Translations under genes and position numbers: made by a program
Shown here: in pieces, positions 1 to 7,988 of the stretch
Numbering within the stretch: the first letter of the stretch is position 1
Layout of the letters: each line of letters opens with the position of its first letter
Assembly (NCBI GenBank): GCA_965222005.1
Contig: OZ244935.1
Location: 1,984,001 to 2,048,000, forward strand
Source of the DNA: CBDCTM01 sp965222005
GTDB lineage: Bacteria; Bacteroidota; Bacteroidia; Chitinophagales; Saprospiraceae
Length of the DNA stretch: 64,000 nucleotides
Direction: 5' to 3'
The notes under the pieces: generated by a model
Told to the model about the DNA's origin: nothing
Seen by the model: only the letters and a program-made list of their open reading frames with translations
Database searches by the model: none

Positions 1-366
1 AGCCTGGGACGTGAGCTGGGCAAGTTTCTTCAAAAGGAGGGCTTTGATGTAATACCTAAACTGGAAGACCATGACGTGATGCACGTATTGCTGGGCTATC
101 AATCTACCATGCTTGACGAGGCCCGCATGCAATTTTTTTTGCTTGGCAATGGCAAGCGCTCGGCCTATGGCATGCTCACTGTATGGGTGGCACTACTGCT
201 GGTGCCGGAGGGCTGGAAGGCCTATTTGCAGGACTTTCGGGACGGACGACGCTGCCTGCCTGTCTGGAACTGGAACTTTCGGCATTTGCTGCGGGAGCCG
301 CTTTGGCAGCTGCGCGATCAGCTCTATCAAACGAATAAGGGTGAGGAGCCCTTCCTTCTGATTTAA
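1..366 (+). CDS. Coq4-family protein, C-terminal part (5' end outside window)
   Basis: The frame is open from base 1 and ends at TAA 364-366, so about 121 C-terminal residues are visible. They carry H24-D25-x-x-H28 followed by 11 residues and E40, the HDxxHx11E metal-binding signature of the Coq4 family. In mitochondria and proteobacteria Coq4 acts in ubiquinone biosynthesis. Bacteroidota normally use menaquinone, so the substrate here is unknown. The segment after the motif (a phenylalanine/leucine stretch, then GNGKRS) also fits the family. An MpaB-type oxygenase follows 58 bp downstream on the same strand. The family call rests on the motif; the function is inference. Confidence 0.72.
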   Translation, partial: SLGRELGKFLQKEGFDVIPKLEDHDVMHVLLGYQSTMLDEARMQFFLLGNGKRSAYGMLTVWVALLLVPEGWKAYLQDFRDGRRCLPVWNWNFRHLLREPLWQLRDQLYQTNKGEEPFLLI

Positions 367-424
367 TATCCGGGCGCTGCCTCTACACTTTGGCAGCGCT
401 CCTTTTCCAGAAAAATCCAATCCT

Positions 425-1390
425 ATGAAATGTACTGCCAATAAAAATTCTACCGCATTCGTCGATTTCGAAAAACGAATGCAGCTTCTCGCTGAGCAAG
501 TTGACCAGCCGGTACATGGCTTCTTTGGGCCGCAAAGTATGAGCTGGAAAATATTCAGTAAGCCCGGCCTCGCCACTGTAGGGCCACGGGCCCTCCTCAT
601 GCAAATTGCTCATCCGGCCATAGCTGCCGGAGTGGATCGGCACAGCAGCTTCAAAAGCGATACGTATGGACGGGCCAAGCGAACCTACGAGGCGATGATG
701 CGGCTGATCTTTGGTGATGTGGCTACTGCCACTCAGATGGCAAGGCGATTGTTCAAAATCCATGCACACGTAGGGGGAGCTTTTGTAGAAAATCAACCCA
801 ATGGGCCTCGTATCCGGCGCTTTCAGGCCACGGATACGGACCTGCTACTGTGGGTACAGGCTACCATCGTTGAAAGTGCCTTGCTGGCTTATGAGATGAT
901 CTATCCGCCATTGGCAGATCAGGAGAAGGCGCTTTTTTATGAAGAAAGCAGGCGGCTGGCTGTACTGATGGGCATTCCGAAGGATCAGTATCCGCCTGAT
1001 TTGGCCGCTTTTAAGGCTTATTTTCAATCCGTTGTGGAAGGCCGGATATTGGCAGTCGGGCCGGTGGGTCAGGTGGTTGCAGAGGATTTGAATAATGCCA
1101 TCTGGCCGCTGCGCCCGGCATCGGCCCTGCTGGCTTCGCAGCTATTGCCTACCCCGCTTCGCTACGCATTCGGCTTGCCAGACAACAGTATTCAGCAAGG
1201 CCTTTTTAATTTTTTACTGCTCTTTTGCCGTTTCTGGTTTCCAATTTTGCCCTCTTGCTTTTGGGCACCCCCTTATCATCAGGCGAATTACCGAATTGCC
1301 CGGAAGGAAGGCCGAGCCCCCGCATTCATAGGGCGAGCTTATCATTGGCTGGCCAGCAACTTTCGATTTCCAGCAACGGCTAATGTATAG
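425..1390 (+). CDS. Oxygenase MpaB family protein (DUF2236)
   Basis: A 321-residue protein starting at ATG 425. It matches the DUF2236/MpaB family: an N-terminal KPGLATVGPRALLMQIAHPA-type segment (about residues 45-65) is followed by GVDRHSSF and a helical region with HAHVGG, typical of these heme/oxygenase-like proteins. The family includes the latex-clearing protein Lcp and the fungal oxygenase MpaB; most bacterial members have no known substrate. It lies between the Coq4-like gene and a DUF1361 membrane protein on the same strand. The end overlaps the earliest possible start (1383) of the next gene by 8 bp, so the two may be co-translated. Family assignment is good; no reaction can be named. 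Confidence 0.8.
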   Translation: MKCTANKNSTAFVDFEKRMQLLAEQVDQPVHGFFGPQSMSWKIFSKPGLATVGPRALLMQIAHPAIAAGVDRHSSFKSDTYGRAKRTYEAMMRLIFGDVATATQMARRLFKIHAHVGGAFVENQPNGPRIRRFQATDTDLLLWVQATIVESALLAYEMIYPPLADQEKALFYEESRRLAVLMGIPKDQYPPDLAAFKAYFQSVVEGRILAVGPVGQVVAEDLNNAIWPLRPASALLASQLLPTPLRYAFGLPDNSIQQGLFNFLLLFCRFWFPILPSCFWAPPYHQANYRIARKEGRAPAFIGRAYHWLASNFRFPATANV

Positions 1391-1445
1391 AAACGGGAAG
1401 CTTAGTGCTGAATTCCTTTTCACTCAACACTTCAAAACCTTGCTC

Positions 1446-2183
1446 ATGTTTATACCTATCAAAACCTTGTTTAGAGACGACCGGCAGTTTCAACTTTTTG
1501 CATTGCTGCTATTGTCCAGCCTTTTTTGTTTCTTGTTGATTGGAATCCGGATGCACTTTCAGGCTATTCGGCTCAGCGACATCCAGCAGTTTGAGAATTT
1601 TTTCCTGCTTGGCGGAACCAGTACGTTTCTCTTTTTAGTCTGGAATCTCTTTCTGGCCTGGATACCTTATCTCATTGCATTGAGAATAGAGCCGATCTAT
1701 CAAAAAGGGGCGAGCTGGTGGCTGGTGGCAGCTTTGCTGGCCTGGCTTCTTTTTTTTCCAAATGCGCCATACATGATTACCGATTTGCTGCATCTGCATG
1801 GCCAGCCATTGAAAACCCCCTTACTGGACATTTTGCTCCTCCTGTCATTTGCCTGGACCGGGCTGATGTTGGGCTATTTGTCGCTATTTGAGGTGCAACG
1901 TTTGATGAGCCAGCTACTCCCAAAGGGCTGGAACTGGACGCTGACACTTTGCGCGATATGGCTATGTGCGGTGGGAGTGTTTATCGGCCGCTACTTGCGG
2001 TGGAACAGCTGGGATGTCCTGCTCCATCCGATTTCCTTGTTACAAGACGTCAGCAGGTATCTGTTTCCTTTTACTTTGGATAGCCATACATTGGCTGCCA
2101 TTTCTGGGTTTTCCCTTTTTTTGCTGATCGGCTATTTGGTCGTAAGTACGCTACTTCAGGAAGCTGTATTGATAAAAAAGTAA
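1446..2183 (+). CDS. DUF1361 domain-containing integral membrane protein
   Basis: About 245 residues from ATG 1446. An in-frame ATG at 1383 would add 21 residues and overlap the upstream stop; the 1446 start is preferred because it leaves a short polar stretch before the first membrane helix, as is usual in the family. Six or seven hydrophobic segments are visible. The diagnostic block around residues 80-120 (WNLFLAWIPY, then a helix ending LLFFPNAPYMITDLLHL) identifies DUF1361. The function of the family is unknown. The gene probably belongs to the same transcription unit as the MpaB-type gene. Confidence 0.8.
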   Translation: MFIPIKTLFRDDRQFQLFALLLLSSLFCFLLIGIRMHFQAIRLSDIQQFENFFLLGGTSTFLFLVWNLFLAWIPYLIALRIEPIYQKGASWWLVAALLAWLLFFPNAPYMITDLLHLHGQPLKTPLLDILLLLSFAWTGLMLGYLSLFEVQRLMSQLLPKGWNWTLTLCAIWLCAVGVFIGRYLRWNSWDVLLHPISLLQDVSRYLFPFTLDSHTLAAISGFSLFLLIGYLVVSTLLQEAVLIKK

Positions 2184-2319
2184 CATTACGGTAGTCAATT
2201 GGAATAATTTATGAATAATGATTAGTCGTCTAAAATTTCTCACTCCGGGCTAGCGTTTACCCCTCTACTAGCCCTAAAAAGCCTCCCGATTGCTGCTTTT
2301 TGTGCGATTTTTTTAAATT

Positions 2320-2327
2320 TACGTTTG
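2320..2327 (+). promoter_or_regulatory. Bacteroidota -7 box (TACGTTTG) for the HD/PycTM gene
   Basis: A perfect TAnnTTTG, the -7 consensus of the primary sigma factor in Bacteroidota. A TTG lies 17 bases before it (2300-2302) as a possible -33 element. Transcription would begin near 2332, so ATG 2342 would have a leader of only about ten bases, and the earlier in-frame codon at 2300 would be excluded as a start. Confidence 0.5.
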
Positions 2328-2341
2328 TTTCAAAACAAATT

Positions 2342-3523
2342 ATGGAGGCTGGAAAAAGTTTATTGTACGAGGTTGAAGCTTATGTTACCAACTTCATTTC
2401 TGAACAAGTGCCCAAGGAGTATGCTTACCACGACATTCAGCACACGCTAAATGTGGTAGCTACTGTACAACTGCTGGGGAAGGAATTGGGCCTTAGTAAG
2501 AGTGAATTGGAAATTCTCCAACTGGCTGCCTGGTTTCATGATACTGGCTATGATAAAGGCTCGATGAGTCACGAAGAGCGCAGCTGCCGCTACGCCAGGC
2601 AGTACCTATTGAAATACAATTATCCGGAAAATAAGATGGGGCAGGTGGAAGCCTGCATCATGGCAACCAAAATGCCGCACCAACCTGACAGCCTGCTGCA
2701 GCAGATCATGTGCGATGCTGATTTGAGCCATTTAGGTAAAAAGATGTACTGGGAGCGCTGCCAGCTGGTGCGACAAGAGTTGGCGCTTACTAAGAATTTG
2801 GTAATGAAGGAAGAGGACTGGCTCGACTTTGAGCTCAAATTCCTCAAAAGTCAACAGTACCATACCGATGCTGGCAATCATCTCTTTGGCGAACGCAAAG
2901 CCAAGCATATGCGCCAGCTGAAAAAGCAGCAGCGAAATTTGTTTGAGCCTGAAATCGTCACGGTTGATGATATTTTTAAGCAAAGGGAAAAGCTGAAAAA
3001 GAAAAAGAGAAAAGCACAGAAGCGCCAACGCAAAGCGGCCAAAGAGTTGGCAAAGGCCAATAGATTGCCTGCTGCTTTTGATCTTCCTCTCCTTTTTGAT
3101 ATTTACAAAAATCAGACTCAGATGAGCAGCCAGGCTGATCAAAAGGCCAATTTTATGCTGGGCGTCAACGCAATCGTCGTGCTGCTCACATTTGCTTTTT
3201 TACTGCCCCGCTTTGGCAGTACACCCTTGCTCACCCTTCCCACTTTGATTCTGCTCGCTGCATGCCTGGCCAGTATTAGCTTTGCTACTTTGGCCAACCG
3301 ATCGGGCTTTGGCCCACAAACTATCCGCAAATTTGAAAGCTTGCCTTCTGGTGCTTCGGCTGATGCACAGCCCCATTTTCAAGAAGACATGCTCGATGAG
3401 CTCAACGCTCAGGCTGACGGTTTGCTGTTAAAATATCGGTACGTTCAATGGTGCTACAGCAGCTTTCAATACGGAATGATCCTCGCTGCCAGTGCTTTTG
3501 CGCTTGCTTTTCTATTCTTTTAG
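2342..3523 (+). CDS. HD-domain phosphohydrolase fused to a Pycsar-effector-type (PycTM) membrane domain
   Basis: A 393-residue protein. The start at 2342 is chosen because a -7 promoter box overlaps the earlier candidate. The N-terminal part (about residues 25-190) is an HD domain: YHDIQH, then AAWFHDTGY, then a CDADLSHLG aspartate, giving the H...HD...D metal ligands. Residues about 195-245 are a very basic Lys/Arg coiled stretch. From about residue 261 the SQADQKANFMLGVNAIVV segment begins a Pycsar effector domain (PF18967-like) with three hydrophobic segments, the last at the C-terminus. In Pycsar defence, PycTM proteins open the membrane on sensing cCMP or cUMP. No cyclase gene is adjacent here, so a defence role is not shown. 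Both domain calls are strong; the combined role is unknown. Confidence 0.82.
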   Translation: MEAGKSLLYEVEAYVTNFISEQVPKEYAYHDIQHTLNVVATVQLLGKELGLSKSELEILQLAAWFHDTGYDKGSMSHEERSCRYARQYLLKYNYPENKMGQVEACIMATKMPHQPDSLLQQIMCDADLSHLGKKMYWERCQLVRQELALTKNLVMKEEDWLDFELKFLKSQQYHTDAGNHLFGERKAKHMRQLKKQQRNLFEPEIVTVDDIFKQREKLKKKKRKAQKRQRKAAKELAKANRLPAAFDLPLLFDIYKNQTQMSSQADQKANFMLGVNAIVVLLTFAFLLPRFGSTPLLTLPTLILLAACLASISFATLANRSGFGPQTIRKFESLPSGASADAQPHFQEDMLDELNAQADGLLLKYRYVQWCYSSFQYGMILAASAFALAFLFF

Positions 3524-3621
3524 TCGGCCATTCATAAAATGCCTATTGGTTTCTTTCCATTGTGAGTAATTGATTAAACTTGTGGCGGATTTTTTTGTTA
3601 TTCGCTAAAAACCCTGCAGGT

Positions 3622-4155
3622 ATGATTTCTAGGAAAATGGAAAAAACGCTCAATGAGCAAATTGAACTGGAAGGATATGCTTCCTTTCTCTATCTATCTA
3701 TGGCCAGCTGGTGCGATAAGGAAGGCCTGGAAGGCTGTGCTAAATTTATGCACCGCCAATCGGATGAAGAGCGCAATCATATGCTTCGCATTTTTTATTA
3801 CATCAGTGAGGTCGATGGACATGCGGTGGCTCCTGCCATCAAAAAGCCACCTGTCGATTTCGATTCCGTGCAAAAGCTGTTCGAGCAGGTCTATCAACAT
3901 GAGCAGAAGGTCACAGAGGCTATCAACCACATTGTAGATTTGTGCTATAAGGAAAACGATTACAACACCCTCAATTTCCTGCAGTGGTACGTCGAAGAAC
4001 AACGGGAGGAAGAAAATATGATGCGCACCATTTTGGACAGGCTCAAACTAATTGGCAATGCACCACAGAGCTTGTATTATATTGACAAGGAAATCGAAAA
4101 AATCAACAAGCAGGCTGAAGCCGCAGAAGCTGCCAACAAGGATGCCGCCGGCTGA
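3622..4155 (+). CDS. ftnA: Ferritin
   Basis: A 177-residue ferritin, an iron-storage shell protein with ferroxidase activity. ATG 3622 is preferred over 3580 because bacterial ferritins begin with a short Met-Ile/Leu-Ser segment before the first helix. Ligands of the ferroxidase centre are visible: E in ELEGYASFLYL, E and H in SDEERNHM, E in YQHEQKV, and E/Q in WYVEEQREEE. The acidic/Ala-rich tail (KQAEAAEAANKDAAG) is extra. It appears to be a stand-alone gene with a likely terminator after it. Confidence 0.93.
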   Translation: MISRKMEKTLNEQIELEGYASFLYLSMASWCDKEGLEGCAKFMHRQSDEERNHMLRIFYYISEVDGHAVAPAIKKPPVDFDSVQKLFEQVYQHEQKVTEAINHIVDLCYKENDYNTLNFLQWYVEEQREEENMMRTILDRLKLIGNAPQSLYYIDKEIEKINKQAEAAEAANKDAAG

Positions 4156-4194
4156 TTGATAGCCAGGTCTCGAACCACAGAAGATATTGAAAGG

Positions 4195-4250
4195 AAGGGC
4201 AAACTGCTGATTTCAAGCTGTGTTGCCTTTATTTTTTGCCTTTTTTTTAG
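4195..4250 (+). terminator. Possible rho-independent terminator after ferritin
   Basis: AAGGGCAA (4195-4202) can pair with TTGCCTT (4223-4229) across a 20-base loop, and is followed by long T-runs (4231-4237 and 4240-4248). The stem is weak and the loop long, so this is tentative. Confidence 0.4.
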
Positions 4251-4331
4251 TAAATTATACTTCCTTTCAGCCGGTTTTCCAATAAACGTAAGAGGCCTCC
4301 TTCAAATACGCATTCAAATTTTAACAAAACT

Positions 4332-4916
4332 ATGAGTAACCAACTCCTGGACTACTTCAACGATTTTGAGGATCGCTTTGATCCTGATGCCAGGGTGGTG
4401 GTGCTCAAGTTTTTCAATTTTGAATCGGAGGCCAGGCTGTATGCTGCACGGCTTAAAGAAGCGGGAATCCGAAGCTTCATTTCCAATGCCAACAGCCATA
4501 CGGTCATCCCCATTGGTGGAGGTTCTATCGGGCTACATATCAAAGAGGCTGATTTGCCAGGGGCCCAGCTAATCGTCCGCAAGCTGGATGCTCACAACAG
4601 CAAGGAACCTGAGCACATTTCCTTTCACGATGCCGATCAGGAAGATATTGCCTACGAACGGGCGCTGCACGAAAAGAAAAGCAATAAGCTCGATCCTGTA
4701 ATCCTCATTATCGCTACTATTATTTTGCTTTTGCTGGCTCAGTTGTTATTGCGAGGCGGTAGCATTATTCATCCTGTTTGGGGTTGGAAGGTAGTTGAGG
4801 AGAGGGCAAAGGAGGTGATACAAATAAAAACGTCCACCCAAGAGACTTATCAGGAGAATAAGCTGATGAGTGGACTTGCCCTATTGAAAATAACAACAAA
4901 ACAGAAAGTTCTTTAA
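4332..4916 (+). CDS. DUF2007-type putative signal-transducing protein with a C-terminal membrane helix
   Basis: 194 residues. The N-terminal half (about residues 18-90) has the DUF2007 pattern: VVLKFFNFESEARLYAARLK, AGIRSFISN, then an acidic ADLPGAQLIVRKLD end. In many bacteria this small domain reads as 'putative prokaryotic signal transducing protein' without known function. Residues about 120-140 form one hydrophobic helix (PVILIIATIILLLLAQLLL), so the domain is probably cytoplasmic and membrane-anchored. The tail after the helix is short and has no recognisable domain. It is monocistronic and convergent with the hpd operon. Confidence 0.65.
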   Translation: MSNQLLDYFNDFEDRFDPDARVVVLKFFNFESEARLYAARLKEAGIRSFISNANSHTVIPIGGGSIGLHIKEADLPGAQLIVRKLDAHNSKEPEHISFHDADQEDIAYERALHEKKSNKLDPVILIIATIILLLLAQLLLRGGSIIHPVWGWKVVEERAKEVIQIKTSTQETYQENKLMSGLALLKITTKQKVL

Positions 4917-5121
4917 GACGCCAGGTCTCTGTCATTTTCTTTGATAGGTATGCAAATACTAAGTGGTATTAAGTACAATTTCTAAGTCGAAAGTACTGCT
5001 TTTCTGTCAATTCGTAAAAATATCATTCCTGTTTTCCGCAAATCGTTTTCCACATTTTCTTAGCTCCTGAAAAAGCCAGAGATATACATGTCGGTTTTTA
5101 TAATTTATCCACTTTCTTCTG

Positions 5122-6246
5122 CTACAAATTGCCTCTCAGAGCCTGCTCACGCTCAATTGCTTCGAATAATGCTTTAAAATTCCCCTTGCCAAAAGAGCGG
5201 GCACCCTTGCGTTGAATGATCTCATAAAACACGGTCGGCCGATCCTGAACTGGCTTGGTAAATATTTGCAGAAGATAGCCATCCTCATCCCGGTCAATCA
5301 GGATATTGAGGCGTTTCAAAACTTCCAAATCTTCATCAATGCTGCCCACTCTTTCCAGCACGGTCTCATAATAATTGTCGGGAACATACAAAAAATCGAC
5401 TCCGTTTTTCCGCAATTTATCTACGGTATAGATAATATCATCTGTGGCTAAAGCAATGTGTTGTACGCCAGCTCCCCGGTAAAATTCCAAATACTCATCG
5501 ATTTGTGATTTTTTCAACCCCTTGGCCGGCTCATTGATCGGAAATTTGATGTAGCCGTTGCCATTGGCCACCACCTTACTCATTAAAGCGGTGTATTTGG
5601 TGGAAATATCTTTATCGTCAAAAGTAATCAGCAAATTAAAACCCATCACTTCCTGATAAAACTTCACCCACTCATTCATCTTGCCCAGCTCTACATTACC
5701 TACACAGTGATCGACAAACTTCAATCCTGCCGACTCTACAGGCCGGAGGCTGCTGCGCGCTTCGAAGCCCGGTATAAAAGCTCCTTCATAATTGGTGCGT
5801 TCTACAAATGTATGGATCGTATCCCCATAGGTATGTATGGACGCCGTGCGAATTTCGCCATCGTCATCCCTCAGATTTTGCAAAGGCTTGGCAGAACGGG
5901 CGCCACGTTCAATAGCCGTATCGTAGCTATAGGCTGCATCATCCACCCAAAGAGCCAGCACTTTTACACCGTCTCCATGCTGGGCTACATGCTGGGCTAC
6001 CTGATGATCGGGCCGCAAAGCTGAAGTGAGTACCAGCCGGATTTTACCTTGCTGCAATACATAGGAAACCGTATCAAAGGTACCCGTTTCGGGTCCGCGA
6101 TAGGCAATGAGTTCATATCCAAAAACAGTTTGGTAATACAGGGCAGCCTGCTTGGCATTGCCTACATAAAACTCTATATGATCAGTGCCCTTGAGGGGAA
6201 AGACATCCTTTTGTTGTTCAGTATTTGATTTGGTTAAGGGTTCCAT
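5122..6246 (-). CDS. hppD: 4-hydroxyphenylpyruvate dioxygenase
   Basis: 374 residues. Converts 4-hydroxyphenylpyruvate to homogentisate, the second step of tyrosine breakdown. Two vicinal-oxygen-chelate halves are visible: an N-terminal one starting TDHIEFYVGNAKQAALYY and a C-terminal one starting FVDHCVGNVE. The Fe(II) ligands are the His of FVDHCVGN, the His of GVQHIALATDDI and the Glu of FYEIIQRKG. It is the last gene of a marR-hmgA-hppD unit, 53 bp after hmgA, so the product of this enzyme is the substrate of its neighbour. Confidence 0.97.
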   Translation of the reverse strand: MEPLTKSNTEQQKDVFPLKGTDHIEFYVGNAKQAALYYQTVFGYELIAYRGPETGTFDTVSYVLQQGKIRLVLTSALRPDHQVAQHVAQHGDGVKVLALWVDDAAYSYDTAIERGARSAKPLQNLRDDDGEIRTASIHTYGDTIHTFVERTNYEGAFIPGFEARSSLRPVESAGLKFVDHCVGNVELGKMNEWVKFYQEVMGFNLLITFDDKDISTKYTALMSKVVANGNGYIKFPINEPAKGLKKSQIDEYLEFYRGAGVQHIALATDDIIYTVDKLRKNGVDFLYVPDNYYETVLERVGSIDEDLEVLKRLNILIDRDEDGYLLQIFTKPVQDRPTVFYEIIQRKGARSFGKGNFKALFEAIEREQALRGNL

Positions 6247-6299
6247 TATTTTTTAATATAAAGCTAACTCAATAGCTAATTGTGAATAAAATGATAGTG

Positions 6300-7460
6300 T
6301 CAGGAGAGCCAGCTTTTGTAGTAATCCATATCCTCAATAGCTGCCGCGGCTTCCGTCATCAAAAGTGGATAGAACGTATCCACCATCACCGCCAGCTCCT
6401 GCGTTTCCTTAGCACCAATACTCTTCTCAACAGTACCCGGATGGGGCCCGTGCGGAATGCCTCCCGGATGCAGGGTGATCATGCCGCGCTCTACGTGCTT
6501 GCGGCTCATAAAATCACCATCTACGTAATAAAGCACCTCATCGCTGTCAATATTGCTGTGATTATACGGCGCAGGTATCGACAAGGGATGATAGTCGAAT
6601 AGCCGCGGCACAAAGGAGCAAATCACAAAATTGCGGGCTGCGAAGGTCTGATGCACCGGCGGCGGTTGATGTACCCGCCCGGTAATTGGTTCAAAATTGT
6701 GGATCGAAAAAGCATACGGATATAAAAACCCATCCCAGCCTACCACATCAAAGGGATGACCCAAATAGTGATAGGGATACATATTCTGCTGTTTTTTGAT
6801 GTACAAAAGAAAATCGCCTTCTTCATCAAAGGTCTCCAGTATCTCTGGCTTGCGAATGTCTCGTTCGCAAAAGGGAGAATGCTCTAGCAATTGGCCAAAT
6901 TCATTGCGATAGCGCTTCGGGCTAACCACCGGACTATATGACTCCACAATAAACAGGCGATTGTTTTTGTCCTCAAATTTTAGCTGATAGATCGTACCGC
7001 GAGGGATCACCAGGTAATCGCCATAGCCAAATGAAATGCGCCCGTACATGGTGTGCAGCGTCCCCTTACCCTCATGAACAAAGATCACTTCATCGGCATC
7101 GGCATTTTTAAAAAAATAATCATCCATACTATCGCAGGGTGCCGAAAGGATGATCTGGCAATCCTTATTGACTAATACCGGCGTACGGCTTTTCAGATAG
7201 TCGTCTTGCGGAGCCACTGCAAATCCCTTCAAACAGCGATGCTTCAGCTGGCGGTCGTGAATGGTTTTTGCCGCTACTGAGTAGGGTTCATCGAGCTGTG
7301 TGATCATAGTCGGTGGCTGGTGGTGATACAGGGTGGAATACATATGGCTAAACCCTTCCGTTGAGAAAAGCTGCTCACTGTACAATTCCCCTGCTTCATT
7401 CCGAAATTGGATATGTCGTTTGTGTGGAATTTTACCTAGGCTATAATAATGCATATTCAA
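6300..7460 (-). CDS. hmgA: Homogentisate 1,2-dioxygenase
   Basis: 386 residues. Opens the ring of homogentisate to maleylacetoacetate. It shows the cupin-like fold signatures of the family: an N-terminal YSLGKIPHKRH segment, the HEGKGTLHT beta region, and the C-terminal iron-binding part with HQPPPVHQTF, then PYNHSNIDSDEVLYYVDG and HPGGIPHGPHPG. It is somewhat shorter than the proteobacterial enzyme (about 430), as usual in Bacteroidota. It starts 8 bp after the marR stop, so the two are surely co-transcribed. Maleylacetoacetate isomerase and fumarylacetoacetase are not in the window. Confidence 0.96.
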   Translation of the reverse strand: MNMHYYSLGKIPHKRHIQFRNEAGELYSEQLFSTEGFSHMYSTLYHHQPPTMITQLDEPYSVAAKTIHDRQLKHRCLKGFAVAPQDDYLKSRTPVLVNKDCQIILSAPCDSMDDYFFKNADADEVIFVHEGKGTLHTMYGRISFGYGDYLVIPRGTIYQLKFEDKNNRLFIVESYSPVVSPKRYRNEFGQLLEHSPFCERDIRKPEILETFDEEGDFLLYIKKQQNMYPYHYLGHPFDVVGWDGFLYPYAFSIHNFEPITGRVHQPPPVHQTFAARNFVICSFVPRLFDYHPLSIPAPYNHSNIDSDEVLYYVDGDFMSRKHVERGMITLHPGGIPHGPHPGTVEKSIGAKETQELAVMVDTFYPLLMTEAAAAIEDMDYYKSWLS

Positions 7461-7468
7461 AAAAAATT

Positions 7469-7912
7469 TTACTTCGATATATTTGTAGAGATTTTGCCGA
7501 GAATGTCCTTCAACTGTTTTACCTCTTTTTTCGAAAGCCCCTCTTTGCCCTGCTGGCGGTAAGCGGTGGCAATTGGAAGAATCTGCTGCACTTTCTGAGT
7601 GCCCTTCCTGCTCAAGCGAACCTTGAATCTACGCCGATCAGCATCATCAGGCTCACGCGTGGTGAGCTGAAGCTTGCACAAGGATTCAATCAGGCGCGTA
7701 ATGGTGGGTGGGTGTTTGAAGGTGAGCTGTCCAATGTCCAGCTGGTTCAACTCCTGGTGAATGTACAGCTCGTACAGGATCACCCATTGATCCGCGGTAA
7801 TCCCTGCCTCTGCTTGCCGCAAGCGCTGCTGAAAATGGCGCTTCAACAGTTTAGCGGTTCGCTCAATAAGAAAACCGTATCCCTCATTGTCCGTTTTGGG
7901 CTGGCTGGTCAT
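7469..7912 (-). CDS. MarR-family transcriptional regulator of the homogentisate operon
   Basis: 147 residues with a MarR winged helix: AGITADQWVILYELY (helices 1-2), LNQLDIGQLTFKHPPTITRLIESL (recognition helix region), then the wing RREPDDADRRRFKVRLSRKG-like segment with its DxR(R) motif. First gene of marR-hmgA-hppD, so it most likely senses a tyrosine-degradation intermediate and represses its own operon (inference from position). A TAnnTTTG box and an inverted repeat lie immediately upstream of its start. Confidence 0.9.
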   Translation of the reverse strand: MTSQPKTDNEGYGFLIERTAKLLKRHFQQRLRQAEAGITADQWVILYELYIHQELNQLDIGQLTFKHPPTITRLIESLCKLQLTTREPDDADRRRFKVRLSRKGTQKVQQILPIATAYRQQGKEGLSKKEVKQLKDILGKISTNISK

Positions 7913-7919
7913 TCCTCAC

Positions 7920-7944
7920 CAAATTTAGTTGCTATGCTAACTAA
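7920..7944 (-). promoter_or_regulatory. Promoter box and candidate MarR operator of the hmgA operon
   Basis: On the minus strand TAAATTTG (7927-7920) is a perfect -7 box ending 7 bases before the marR ATG, so the transcript may be almost leaderless. Overlapping it, TTAGTT (7925-7930) and AACTAA (7939-7944) form an inverted repeat with an 8-bp spacer, the size and position expected of a MarR dimer site that blocks RNA polymerase. Seen by eye; binding is inference. Confidence 0.45.
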
Positions 7945-7988
7945 TGCAAGGTAGTCAGCTTTTGCCAATCCCACAACATTTCGGGTGT

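Noticed and set aside
2342..3523. Complete Pycsar defence operon
   Set aside because: No cyclase or Toll/TIR gene is adjacent; only the effector-type domain is present.
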